A program made the translations under genes and the position numbers. From contig JBEAOO010000006.1 in NCBI GenBank assembly GCA_041164825.1, positions 1 to 53,867 on the forward strand: DNA of 53,867 nucleotides, read 5' to 3'. This document shows positions 1-10,137 of the stretch, in pieces. The DNA is from JBEAOO01 sp041164825. GTDB lineage: Bacteria; Pseudomonadota; Gammaproteobacteria; Burkholderiales; Burkholderiaceae_C. The notes beneath the pieces were generated by a model. The model was not told the origin of the DNA and did not search any database. It worked only from the letters and a program-made list of their open reading frames with translations. Every line of letters starts with the position of its first letter. Position 1 is the first letter of the stretch.

Positions 1-2
1 CC

Positions 3-779
3 ATGCACGCCGACAACTTCCAACTCGACACCTACCTCGCCCGCATCGGCCACACAGGCCCTGTGGCTGCGACCCTGGCCACCCTGAGTGCACTGATGCG
101 CCAGCAGTTGTTCACCGTGCCGTTTGAAAACCTCGATGTGCAGGCCGGCAAGGGCGTGTCGCTGGTGCCCGAACACATCGTCAGCAAGATCCTCGGCGAC
201 CAGCGCGGCGGCTACTGCTATGAGGTCAATGGCCTGTTCGCGATGGCGCTGCAGGCCATCGGTTTGCCCTACCGCATGGTGGCGGCACGGCCCATGTTTT
301 ACCCCGCGCGCCGGCCCAAAACCCACATGGCCCTGGTGGTGCAGGCCGAGGGTGCCGAGTGGCTGTGTGACCTGGGGTTTGGCAGCTACGGCATCCGCGC
401 GCCCATGAGCCTGAGCGAGCTGGACGTGCCCGTGGCCCAGCACCCCGACACCTTCCGCCTCAGCCGCAACGCGGTTGGCGAGTACCTGTTGCAGGCGCTT
501 GTGCAAGGCGAGTGGGCCAACCAGTACGGTTTTGATTTGTCGCCCTGCGAGTGGGTGGACTTCATGCCCGCCAACTGGATGAACTCGACCCACCCCGACG
601 CCATCTTTGTGCAAAAGCGCGTGGTGGTGCGCCACCACCCCGAGGGGCGCGACATCTTGCTTGGCGACGCGCTGAAGACCGTGCGCGGCAGCGAGGTGCT
701 GCAACGCACGCTGGCTGAGGCCGAGATCGCACCCGTGCTGCGCGACACCTTTGGCTTGGTGGCGCCCGCCGCAGCCTGA
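3..779 (+). CDS. nat: Arylamine N-acetyltransferase
   Basis: Cytosolic enzyme that moves an acetyl group from acetyl-CoA to arylamines or hydrazines through a cysteine intermediate. The 258-residue protein has normal family length. It shows the catalytic triad: Cys72 in RGGYCYEVNGL, His108 in KTHMAL and Asp123 in CDLGFG. The start ATG lies two bases from the window edge, so upstream signals cannot be seen. The gene converges on the pseudouridine synthase gene with only three bases between the stop codons. The family is clear; the physiological substrate is not. Confidence 0.93.
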   Translation: MHADNFQLDTYLARIGHTGPVAATLATLSALMRQQLFTVPFENLDVQAGKGVSLVPEHIVSKILGDQRGGYCYEVNGLFAMALQAIGLPYRMVAARPMFYPARRPKTHMALVVQAEGAEWLCDLGFGSYGIRAPMSLSELDVPVAQHPDTFRLSRNAVGEYLLQALVQGEWANQYGFDLSPCEWVDFMPANWMNSTHPDAIFVQKRVVVRHHPEGRDILLGDALKTVRGSEVLQRTLAEAEIAPVLRDTFGLVAPAAA

Positions 780-782
780 CGC

Positions 783-1721
783 TCAGCCTGCGGCCAGCAG
801 CCGCAGCGCGCTCTCAAACTGGCGCGGCTCGCCGCTGATCGGGTCGGTGAAGCTCAGCCACTGAGCCAGCAGTTGCAAGGGCAGGTTGGCATCGTCGCTG
901 CCCATCGCTTGCAACACCGGGTACAGCGTGTCGCCCACGATGGGGCAGCCCAGCGCCGCGCAGTGCACGCGCAATTGGTGGGTGCGGCCGGTGAGCGGCG
1001 CCAGCTGGAGCAGCGCGCGGCCGGCCTCGGGCCAGCGCGTTTGCAGCGTCAGCGTGGTCTCGCTGTTGGGTTCACCCGGCACTTCGCGCATGCGCAGAAA
1101 GTGGTCGTCCTGCGCCATGTGGCTGCGGTGCGTGCTCGGCTCACCCACGTGCCAGCCTGCATCGCCCTCGGCAGGCGGCCAGTGCACCACCGCTCGGTAG
1201 CGCTTGTGCACCGTGCGCTCGGCAAACAAGCGCTGGTAGACGCCGCGTGTGGCCGGTTGGCGGCTGAACACCAGGAGCCCGGCGGTCTCGCGGTCCAGCC
1301 GGTGCAGCGGCGCCAGGTCGGCCTCGCCGGTTTGTTGTTTGAGCCGCACCAGCGCGGTGTTCTTGAGGTGCTGGCCGCCGGGAATCGCAGCCAGGAAATG
1401 CGGTTTGTCGATCACCAGCAGGTGCGCGTCCTGCCACACGATGGGCAGCGGCTCAGCGCTCACCACCTCATCCGGAAGCTCGCGGTAATAAAACACCCGC
1501 AGCTGCTTCTCGTGCGGCCGCTCGGGCGTCACCGCCACGCCGTGTTCGTCCACCACCTCGCCGCGCAGGCAGCGTTGGTGCCACACCTCCGGCGCCACGC
1601 CGGCAAAACGCGCCTGCAAACAGGCCAGCACCGTGGGCCAGGGGCCGGCGGGCAGGGCGGCAATGCTGGGTGCCACGCCGTCGCGCAGGGGCAGGGGCGC
1701 CGCCAAGCGGGGTCGTGTCAC
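783..1721 (-). CDS. RluA-family pseudouridine synthase
   Basis: Isomerises uridine to pseudouridine in rRNA or tRNA. The 312-residue product carries the RluA signature HRLDRETAGLLVFS with catalytic Asp143, and a further core block ending in the GRTHQLRVH motif. I chose the GTG at 1721 because it overlaps the TGA of the upstream trhO gene (GTGA). Longer readings run into trhO in another frame and look unlike protein. The coupling suggests that the two RNA-modifying enzymes are made together. The exact RNA target (RluA-, RluC- or TruC-like) cannot be assigned from sequence alone. Confidence 0.87.
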   Translation of the reverse strand: MTRPRLAAPLPLRDGVAPSIAALPAGPWPTVLACLQARFAGVAPEVWHQRCLRGEVVDEHGVAVTPERPHEKQLRVFYYRELPDEVVSAEPLPIVWQDAHLLVIDKPHFLAAIPGGQHLKNTALVRLKQQTGEADLAPLHRLDRETAGLLVFSRQPATRGVYQRLFAERTVHKRYRAVVHWPPAEGDAGWHVGEPSTHRSHMAQDDHFLRMREVPGEPNSETTLTLQTRWPEAGRALLQLAPLTGRTHQLRVHCAALGCPIVGDTLYPVLQAMGSDDANLPLQLLAQWLSFTDPISGEPRQFESALRLLAAG

Positions 1722-2599
1722 GGGTCGTGCGGGTCGTCGCCACGCGAGGCGGCTTCGGCCAGGCGGCGAGCACGCGCCAAGCGCCACACATCGTCGGCCT
1801 CGCCGCTGGCATACACCTGCTCGGGCGTGGTGCCAGTTTCTTGCAGGCGGGTGTCGAGCGCGGTGCGGTTGTCGAACACAAAACACTCGCCCTGCCAGTC
1901 GCGCTCGGCGTCGGGCAGCTGCGCAAAGTAGTTCAGGATGCCGCCGTCCAGCTCCAGCATGGCCACACCCCGTTGGGCCAGCCAGGCGCTGGTTTTTTCG
2001 CAGCGGATGCCGCCGGTGCAGTACATGGCCACGGTTTTGCCCTCGGCCTGCCAGGTGGGCAACTGCGCCTCCACCCAGGCCGGAAAGTCGCGGAAGTGCT
2101 GCACCTGCGGGTCGATGGCGCCGCGAAAACGCCCCAACCGAAACTCAAAGCTGTTGCGGTTGTCGATCAGCACCACATCGTCGCGGTCGAGCATCTCGCG
2201 CCACTGCGCGGGGCTCAGCGCCTGGCCCACATGGCCCACGGCATTCACGCCCGGCACGCCCAGCGGCAAGACCTCGGCGCGGTGGTGCACCTTCATGCGC
2301 TGAAACGGCGGCGTGATGCAGCCGCTGCGTTTGATGGGCAGATCGCGCATCAGCGGGCCCAGCACCGGCTCGGCGCCAAGTGCGGCGTAAAACGCATCCA
2401 ACTGCGCCACGCGCCCGGCCAGCATGGCGTTCACGCCCTCTTGCGCCACCAAGATGCAGCCGCTGAGGTCGCGGGTCAGCGCCCGCAAGGTGTCCACCGC
2501 GCGCGCCACCGCGTCGGTGTCACCCAGATCGGTAAAACGGTAGAACGAGTCGTGGCACAGCGCGTGCGGGTGGGGTTCGGAGGCGGGCAGTGCGGACAT
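1718..2599 (-). CDS. trhO: tRNA uridine(34) hydroxylase TrhO (rhodanese domain)
   Basis: Oxygen-dependent hydroxylase that makes 5-hydroxyuridine at the wobble position of certain tRNAs; formerly UPF0176/YceA. The 293-residue protein has an N-terminal UPF0176 region and a central rhodanese-like domain with the diagnostic active-site motif MYCTGGIRCEK. The start MSALPASEP at 2599 is chosen because the reading frame upstream of it is antisense to uup and has no protein-like character. It is divergent from uup across about 80 bases and forms an operon with the pseudouridine synthase, overlapping it by four bases. Confidence 0.92.
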   Translation of the reverse strand: MSALPASEPHPHALCHDSFYRFTDLGDTDAVARAVDTLRALTRDLSGCILVAQEGVNAMLAGRVAQLDAFYAALGAEPVLGPLMRDLPIKRSGCITPPFQRMKVHHRAEVLPLGVPGVNAVGHVGQALSPAQWREMLDRDDVVLIDNRNSFEFRLGRFRGAIDPQVQHFRDFPAWVEAQLPTWQAEGKTVAMYCTGGIRCEKTSAWLAQRGVAMLELDGGILNYFAQLPDAERDWQGECFVFDNRTALDTRLQETGTTPEQVYASGEADDVWRLARARRLAEAASRGDDPHDP

Positions 2600-2680
2600 G
2601 TCCCGATTGTCGATCACCCGCCGCGATGCGTTGTCACGCGCCAGCCTCGATAATCGGCGATTGACCTTCTGAGTGACCCC

Positions 2681-4606
<1,926 letters not shown>

Positions 4607-4670
4607 GCGTCGCGCAGCGTCTGACTGCGGCAGCCCACGGGCCGCCCGCAGTCCGACCATGAACAAGCCA

Positions 4671-4704
4671 CACACAGCCCGGCACGCGTCGGGCTGTGTG
4701 TTTT
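4671..4704 (+). terminator. Intrinsic terminator after uup
   Basis: A perfect 11-bp stem (4671-4681 with 4690-4700, arm CACACAGCCCG) with an 8-base loop is followed by TTTT. It lies 65 bases past the uup stop. A second, weaker hairpin (GACTGCGG at 4623-4630 with CCGCAGTC at 4646-4653) precedes it. Confidence 0.85.
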
Positions 4705-4854
4705 GCGGTTCTGGCGCGGCAGGCCGGGCTCATTTGCCTTCGCTGTTGAACACATCCAACGTGCAGGCTGCAGCCAGGGCCGTCACGATGCTTTGACGCC
4801 CTGGGCGTGAGGCCGCTTCTCGTTCGAAGGACGCCGATTCGACGCGTGGTGCGA

Positions 4855-5191
4855 GGGCGGCGATGGGCCGGGCCGATGTGCTCCGTGTCCTCCTGGACCT
4901 CCCTTCGGTCGGCCCATTCCCCCTTTACCTCCGCACATCAGCCCGGCCCATCACCGCCCCAGCCTCACCGTGGCGTGCGTCGTCATGGCATGCCACCACT
5001 GGATCAAGGAGCGCTGTGCTGCATTTGCTTTGCGCAGGAAAAAGGGGGAGCCGGCCGCAGGCCGGCGGAGGACACGGAGCAAAGCGAATGCGGCACAGCG
5101 CTCCGAGCACCCGCCCCAGCAAGCGGTTCGCCATGTGCAGAGAACCGACATGCCCGGCCATGGCGAACGGGTGTTTTTGAACGCAAGCGCG
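4855..5191. repeat. Structured intergenic repeat region with interlocking inverted repeats
   Basis: The 4607-5223 gap holds no convincing gene. After the terminator it contains several inverted repeats: 4855-4880 with 4934-4959 (24 of 26 bases), 4881-4893 with 5067-5079 (13 of 13), 5009-5033 with 5079-5103 (23 of 25), and a GCCGGC hairpin at 5050-5066. Parts recur near 52.5 kb: 4851-4880 matches 52510-52539 in inverse orientation at 28 of 30 bases, and 5135-5191 resembles 52584-52638 in direct orientation. It lies between the 3' ends of convergent genes. Whether it is a REP-like element, a terminator cluster or a miniature mobile element is unknown. Confidence 0.7.
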
Positions 5192-5223
5192 TTTCAGTCC
5201 TCGCCAGCCTCATGCCTCATGCC

Positions 5224-5586
5224 TCACGGGCGCGTTTGCGCATCGTGCTTTTGGCGGGCGATGCTGTGGCTGGCGTGGTCTTGGCGCTGTTCCAGTTGCA
5301 CGGCTTCGCGGCGGGTCAGCTTGCCATCGGCTTCGGCGCGGGCCTCGGCGCGCACCAGGCCGGCTTGTTGGCGGGCCAGGCGGCGTGACTCGCGGGGGGT
5401 CAATGCGCCCGAGGCCATGCCGTTTTCGATGCGGTCTTCTTGTTTGTCCTGGCGCTTGTCAAAGCGTTGCTCAAAGCGATCGGCAGCGCTGGCCGCACCG
5501 GCCGATTGGGCCGATACCAGCGTGGCGGCCGACAGCAGGGCCACGGCCAAGGTGGTGCGGAAGGTGAAGGCGGGCGAAAAGGTCAT
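5224..5586 (-). CDS. Small exported protein with two degenerate EF-hand-like loops
   Basis: Function unknown. The 120-residue product starts with a Sec-type signal peptide (hydrophobic stretch 12-24, likely cleavage after Ala26). The mature part is highly charged and helical. Two 12-residue stretches, 55-66 (NGMASGALTPRE) and 83-94 (RAEADGKLTRRE), fit the EF-hand skeleton at positions 5, 6, 8 and 12 but lack most acidic ligands. I chose ATG 5586 because AAGGAG lies seven bases upstream; an in-frame ATG at 5616 is possible. It is divergent from the DUF1800 gene. Similar small proteins occur in related bacteria, to my recollection without an assigned role. Confidence 0.7.
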   Translation of the reverse strand: MTFSPAFTFRTTLAVALLSAATLVSAQSAGAASAADRFEQRFDKRQDKQEDRIENGMASGALTPRESRRLARQQAGLVRAEARAEADGKLTRREAVQLEQRQDHASHSIARQKHDAQTRP

Positions 5587-5810
5587 GGTGAGGCTCCTTG
5601 AAGGGGTGTGAGACATGGCGCAACAGTGTGTTCAGCCATGCCCCTTGAACCCCCTCCCGGTGCGGCACTTACGCGGCGCCGCAGCCGACCGAGTGCGGCG
5701 CAGGGTCTTGCCGTAAGAGCGTGAGGGCAGGGCGGTTCAACACACATCGAGGGCTGTGCCTTCGCCTGCTCTTCGCCTCACCTCCTCCGTCTGAACGCGA
5801 CAACGTCACC

Positions 5811-7178
5811 ATGCAAGCCGCCACCCTCGCCGCCCACCGCTTCGGGTATTCGGAGCCCAGCTTGCGCCCGCTCAGCGCCGATCCGCGGGGCTGGGTGCTG
5901 GGCCAGATGCGCCAGCCGGCAGCGCTGGATGCAGCGGGGCTGATGGGCAGCGCCGAGGCCATTCAGCTCGGGCGCCGCCTGCTTCAAACCGTGCAGACGA
6001 ATCGTGCGCAAACCCAGTTGCTCGGCAGCGCCATGAATGCGGCCATCGCGCCCCAGCCGGAGCCCGACCCGGCGCGCCGCCAATTGCGTGCCGCCAGCCT
6101 GCGCGGCCTGCAGCGCCGCTGGCAACAGGTGGTCGCCACGCCCACGCCGGTGTACGAGCGCTGGGTGCTGTTTTGGGCCAATCACTTCACCGTGGCCGGC
6201 ACCAAGGCGGCGCTGGTGGGGCTGGTGCTGCCGTTTGAGCGCGAGGCCATTCGCCCCGCGGCCACCGGCCCGTTCGTGGCCTTGCTGCGTGCGGCCACGC
6301 TGCACCCCGCCATGCTGCTGTACCTCGACAACGCGCAATCCATCGGCCCGCACTCGCGCGCCGGCCTGCGCCGCAGCAAGGGCCTGAACGAAAACCTCGC
6401 CCGCGAGCTGCTGGAGCTGCACACCTTGGGCGTGAATGGCGGCTACACGCAAACCGATGTGACGGAGCTGGCCAAGCTGCTGACCGGCTGGACGGTGGAC
6501 CGCAGCGAAGGCGGCACGGGCCAAGTGCAGTTCGTTGCCACGCTGCACGAGCCCGGCCCCAAGCGCGTGCTCGGCAAAACCTATGCCGAAGGGCCGCAGG
6601 CGCTGGACGCGCTGCTGCGCGACCTCAGCCGCCACCCCAGCACCGCACGCCACATCGCCACGCAACTGGTGCGCCACTTCGTCAGCGATGAGCCCGCGCC
6701 TGCGCTGGTGGACGCGGTGGCTGCGCGCTTCAAGAGCAGCGATGGGGATTTGGGTGCGGTGGCCGACGCGCTGTTCAGCCACGAGCTGGCCTGGCGCAGC
6801 GACACGCCGCCCAAGTTCAAGCGCCCCGAAGAATGGCTGCTCTCAGCCCACCGTGTGCTGCAGTTGCCGGTGACGCAGCCGGAGCGCTTGCTGCAATCGT
6901 TGACCGAGATGGGCCAGGAGGTGGGCAAAGCGCCATCGCCTGCGGGCTGGCCCGACCGCAGCGCCGACTGGCTGGCCCCCGATGCCTTGTGGAAGCGCGT
7001 GGCCTGGGCCGGCCGCTTTGGCAACGAACACGCCACACGCGTTGACGCCCGCCTGTTGGCCACGCAGAGCCTGGGCGCCGACCTGCGTGAGGACACGCGC
7101 CTGCACATCGAGCGCGCCGAGAGCAGCGGCCAAGCACTGGCCCTGTGCCTGCTGAGCCCCGAGTTTCAACGCCGGTGA
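5811..7178 (+). CDS. DUF1800 family protein
   Basis: A 455-residue member of the DUF1800 family, recognised by the block NLARELLELHTLGVNGGYT followed by VTELAKLLTGWT, which is the family's most conserved region. Biochemical role unknown. DUF1800 genes commonly sit immediately before a DUF1501 gene, as here. ATG 5811 is used because the in-frame extension upstream reads through non-coding-looking sequence. No clear signal peptide is seen. It is the first gene of a tight operon whose last two genes encode a sigma factor and a small membrane protein. Confidence 0.85.
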   Translation: MQAATLAAHRFGYSEPSLRPLSADPRGWVLGQMRQPAALDAAGLMGSAEAIQLGRRLLQTVQTNRAQTQLLGSAMNAAIAPQPEPDPARRQLRAASLRGLQRRWQQVVATPTPVYERWVLFWANHFTVAGTKAALVGLVLPFEREAIRPAATGPFVALLRAATLHPAMLLYLDNAQSIGPHSRAGLRRSKGLNENLARELLELHTLGVNGGYTQTDVTELAKLLTGWTVDRSEGGTGQVQFVATLHEPGPKRVLGKTYAEGPQALDALLRDLSRHPSTARHIATQLVRHFVSDEPAPALVDAVAARFKSSDGDLGAVADALFSHELAWRSDTPPKFKRPEEWLLSAHRVLQLPVTQPERLLQSLTEMGQEVGKAPSPAGWPDRSADWLAPDALWKRVAWAGRFGNEHATRVDARLLATQSLGADLREDTRLHIERAESSGQALALCLLSPEFQRR

Positions 7179-8383
7179 ATGGACCTGACGTGATCACTGA
7201 TCTCACCCGCCGCCAGTGGCTGCAGCGCAGCACCCAGGCTGCCGCCGCCCTCACCCTCAGCGCGCCCGGCGCGCGCTTGGCGCTGGCGGCCACCTCCGCC
7301 CCCACGCGTGCCAGCAGCGACCCGCAGCGCCTCATCGTCGTGATGCTGCGCGGCGCGCTCGATGGCTTGGCCGCCGTGCCCGTGCCCGGTGACCCGGCCT
7401 GGGAGGCCCTGCGCCCGCAAGCCGCGACCGACGCCGAGCGCTTTGGCGCGCCGCTGCCGCTGAGTGGCCCTTACGCGCTGCACCCCGCGCTGCGCACGCT
7501 GCACCGCTGGTACGGCGAAGGCAGCGTGGCCGTGGCCCACGCCGTGGCCAGCCCTTACCGCGAGCGCTCGCACTTTGATGCCCAGCAAATGCTGGAAAGC
7601 GGCAGCAACCGCCCCTTCGAGTTCGACACCGGTTGGCTCGGCCGTGCGCTGTTGGCCAGTGATCGGCGCGGCTTGGCGCTCAGTCCGGCCTTGCCCTTGG
7701 CACTGCGCGGCGCGCCCTCGTCCACCAGTTGGGCGCCATCGCACGAGCAGGTGCAGCCCGACGACTTGCTGGCACGCGTGAGCCAGCTGTACGCCGCCGA
7801 TGCCCAACTCGCCCCCGTGTATGCCCAAGCGCGCGAGCTGCACCAAAGTGCGGCCATGGCCGAGGCGGGGCGTGGTGGCCGTGGACTCGCTGATTTGGCG
7901 CGCCAGGCCGGCCGTTTTTTGGCGCCTGATGACGGCCCCAACCTGGCGTGGCTGGAGGCCAGCGGCTGGGACACGCACACGCAACAAGCCGCGCGCTTGG
8001 CCCGCGGGCTCGATGGCCTCGACCAAGCGCTGGCCGCGCTGCGCGAGGGCCTGGGCGAGGCGCGTTGGGCGCACAGCACCGTGCTGGTGATGACCGAGTT
8101 CGGCCGCTCGGCCGCCATGAACGGCAGCGAGGGCACCGACCATGGCACCGGCGGCGCGGCCTTCATCGCCGGCGGCCGCGTGGCAGGTGGGCGCGTGATC
8201 GCCGATTGGCCGGGCCTGGCCCGCAGCCAGCTGCACGAGGCACGCGACCTGCGTCCCACCCTGGACGTGCGCGCGCTGATGAAACCCGTGTTGCAGCGCC
8301 ACCTGGGCCTCAGCACGGCCGCCATCGAGCGCGATGTATTGCCCGGCGCACCACGCGGGCTGGCCGATCTTTGGCACAGTTGA
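7175..8383 (+). CDS. DUF1501 family protein with Tat-type signal
   Basis: A 402-residue DUF1501 protein, a family distantly related to the sulfatase/alkaline-phosphatase fold. The N-terminus carries TRRQWLQRS followed by an alanine-rich hydrophobic run and a likely cleavage site near LALA, which fits twin-arginine export. The core holds the block MTEFGRSAAMN and a nearby GTDHGTGGAAFIAGG motif typical of the family. The GTG at 7175 overlaps the DUF1800 stop as GTGA; GTG 7190 is an equally plausible start, and both keep the Tat motif. Function unknown; it probably works with the DUF1800 protein. Confidence 0.83.
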   Translation: MNGPDVITDLTRRQWLQRSTQAAAALTLSAPGARLALAATSAPTRASSDPQRLIVVMLRGALDGLAAVPVPGDPAWEALRPQAATDAERFGAPLPLSGPYALHPALRTLHRWYGEGSVAVAHAVASPYRERSHFDAQQMLESGSNRPFEFDTGWLGRALLASDRRGLALSPALPLALRGAPSSTSWAPSHEQVQPDDLLARVSQLYAADAQLAPVYAQARELHQSAAMAEAGRGGRGLADLARQAGRFLAPDDGPNLAWLEASGWDTHTQQAARLARGLDGLDQALAALREGLGEARWAHSTVLVMTEFGRSAAMNGSEGTDHGTGGAAFIAGGRVAGGRVIADWPGLARSQLHEARDLRPTLDVRALMKPVLQRHLGLSTAAIERDVLPGAPRGLADLWHS

Positions 8384-8388
8384 GCCCC

Positions 8389-8844
8389 ATGAGACCTTCC
8401 CGTCGAACCGCCGCCCGCTGGGCCCTGGCCGCTGCCGCCGGCGTCTGGCTGGGCATGGCCCACGCCGCGCCCATCGAGGTGCCCGACCCGGCCATCTGGA
8501 CACAACTCGCGCCCGATGAGCTCGCACGCCGCCGCGCCGAGCTGCAACAGCGATTGGAGCAAGCCACGCCACGCGAGCGGCAAGATTTTCGGCAAGCGCT
8601 CAAGCTCAAGCTCGAAGCCATGACGCCCAAACAGCGTCAAGCGCTGATCGGCCAGACCCGCGAGCAGTGGCAACAAATGAGTGCCGACGACCGCCAGCGT
8701 TTGGCCGAAGAGCGCCGCGCCCGCTTGCAGGCCATGACGCCTGAAGAGCGCCGCCAATTGCTGCAGCAGCGCCGTGAAATTTTGGAGAAGCTCAGCCCCG
8801 AAGACCGCGCCGCGCTGCGCCAAAAGCTGCCCGCCGCGCCATGA
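8389..8844 (+). CDS. DUF3106-like exported protein
   Basis: A 151-residue protein with a signal peptide (residues 1-26, ending GMAHA) and a mature part built of repeated helical units around L..MTP/S.D/EQR segments, for example LEAMTPKQRQAL, WQQMSADDRQRL, LQAMTPEERRQL and LEKLSPEDRAAL. This Arg/Gln/Glu-rich periodic pattern is that of DUF3106 proteins, which have no known function but are often found beside sigma-factor genes in betaproteobacteria. It starts five bases after the DUF1501 stop and overlaps the sigma gene as ATGA, so it is part of the operon. Confidence 0.75.
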   Translation: MRPSRRTAARWALAAAAGVWLGMAHAAPIEVPDPAIWTQLAPDELARRRAELQQRLEQATPRERQDFRQALKLKLEAMTPKQRQALIGQTREQWQQMSADDRQRLAEERRARLQAMTPEERRQLLQQRREILEKLSPEDRAALRQKLPAAP

Positions 8845-9578
8845 CCGCGCCACTGCCACCCGATGAACCCGCTGCCACCCACACTGCTGCCCCCGGAGCC
8901 CGCATGGACCGTGTCGCCTCACGCGTGAGCCACTGGCTGGCCAGCGCCGCCGCCAGCGTGGGCCTGCCCGGCAGCGCCGCGCCGCCCGCCCCACCGCCGC
9001 GCGACTGGGCCCTGTGGCGCGCCGCCTGCGACGGCCACGCGCCCAGCGCCAACCGCCTGGTGCGCGAACTCACGCCGCAGGCCTACGGCCTGGCCATCCA
9101 GATGGTGGGCAAGGCCGAAGACGCGCAAGACGCTGTGCAAGACGCCTTTTTGCGCCTCTGGCGCAGCCACCCCAGCGACACCCACGGCGCCAAGCTCGCC
9201 ACCTACTTCAACACCATCGTGCTCAACTGCTGCCGCAGCCAACTCACCAGCCGCCGCGAATGGGCCACCGAGCACGAGGCCTTGACCGAGCTGCACGACG
9301 CGCAGCAGCTGCGCGATGCCGAGGCGGGCGTTGCAGGCCAGCCGGCGCTGGGCAGCGAGACCAGCGCTGTGCACACCACCGCGCCCGCGCAGTTGCAAGC
9401 CGCACTCGCCCAGTTGCCCGCCCGCCAGCGCATGGCCATCGCCATGTGGACCTACGCCGACGCCAGCGCCACCGACATCGCCCGCACCCTCGACATCGAC
9501 CCCAACGCCCCACACCAGCTGCTGCACCGCGCCAAGTCGGCGCTGCGCAGCCAGCTTGAAGCCGGAGGCAGACCATGA
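8841..9578 (+). CDS. ECF-type RNA polymerase sigma factor
   Basis: A 245-residue sigma-70 family factor. Region 2 spans about residues 68-115 (AYGLAIQMVGKAEDAQDAVQDAFLRLW) and region 4 about 180-240 (LPARQRMAIAMW, then TDIARTLDIDPNAPHQLLHRAKSALR). Sigma regions 1.2 and 3 are absent, as expected for the extracytoplasmic-function group. An Ala/Pro-rich N-terminal extension of about 55 residues is unusual; Met22 could be an alternative start. The gene overlaps its upstream and downstream neighbours by four bases each, so it probably directs transcription of its own operon. Target promoters are unknown. Confidence 0.88.
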   Translation: MTAPLPPDEPAATHTAAPGARMDRVASRVSHWLASAAASVGLPGSAAPPAPPPRDWALWRAACDGHAPSANRLVRELTPQAYGLAIQMVGKAEDAQDAVQDAFLRLWRSHPSDTHGAKLATYFNTIVLNCCRSQLTSRREWATEHEALTELHDAQQLRDAEAGVAGQPALGSETSAVHTTAPAQLQAALAQLPARQRMAIAMWTYADASATDIARTLDIDPNAPHQLLHRAKSALRSQLEAGGRP

Positions 9579-10006
9579 GCGCCCACAGCCCAGATCCCCA
9601 CGCCAACGATCCGCGCCGTGATCCCCGTGATGCCACCCGGACGAGTGACGGGCACGCGGGAAGCGCCGCCGCCACGTCCGCAGATGAGGCCTTGCGCAAC
9701 GCCCTGCGCGCCGCGCCACCCAGCGCGTCCGCCCAGGCCGACATCGACGCCCTGACCGCCCGCGTGATGGCCGACTGGCAACACCGCCAAGGCGCCAGCG
9801 CCACGTCCATCCACCACCTGGATACCAGCGGCACCGCCACCCTCGGCGCCCACCACGCCCCCTGGCGCCGCCCGGCCGCCGCCGTGGCCCTGCTGCTCGC
9901 CGCCACCGTGGCCGCCGCCGCCTTCTACCTCACCCGACCCGACCCGGTGATGGACGAGTTGATGGAGCCCGATGTGCTGTCGCAGATGGCGGCGGGGGAG
10001 TTGTAG
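9575..10006 (+). CDS. Small single-span membrane protein, possible anti-sigma factor
   Basis: A 143-residue protein with a soluble, Asp/His/Ala-rich N-terminal half, one transmembrane segment (about 98-118, AAAVALLLAATVAAAAFYLT) and a short acidic tail (MDELMEPDVLSQM). I see no zinc-binding HxxxCxxC anti-sigma motif. The assignment as a membrane anti-sigma factor rests on topology, size and the ATGA overlap with the sigma gene, not on a recognised domain. It resembles the small DUF3619-type partners of such sigma factors in general layout only. Confidence 0.6.
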   Translation: MSAHSPDPHANDPRRDPRDATRTSDGHAGSAAATSADEALRNALRAAPPSASAQADIDALTARVMADWQHRQGASATSIHHLDTSGTATLGAHHAPWRRPAAAVALLLAATVAAAAFYLTRPDPVMDELMEPDVLSQMAAGEL

Positions 10007-10097
10007 GCCGCCGCCGTGTCACGGGTTGCGGCACATGGTGCGGCGTTGGTCTGACCCCGTCCGCCGCGTTGGTCGGTGGCCCTAGCCCTTGCATATT

Positions 10098-10113
10098 TTG
10101 ATTATTGAATCAA
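10098..10113. promoter_or_regulatory. Operator box 1 of hipBA
   Basis: TTGATTATTGAATCAA, an inverted repeat of the form TTGAT-N6-ATCAA, lies in an AT-rich pocket of an otherwise GC-rich region. Its centre is 40 bases from that of an identical-format box next to the antitoxin start codon. Likely bound by the HipB-like protein. Confidence 0.65.
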
Positions 10114-10137
10114 GAATGGCGGTGATATCTCTAAAAC

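Noticed and set aside
4855..5103. Possible CRISPR array
   Set aside because: The repeats are inverted and unequally spaced, with no regular direct repeat-spacer pattern; no cas genes are present.
4970..5611. A 213-codon plus-strand frame across the repeat region and the small exported gene
   Set aside because: It runs through the inverted repeats and antisense to a gene with a signal peptide and ribosome-binding site, and shows no domain.
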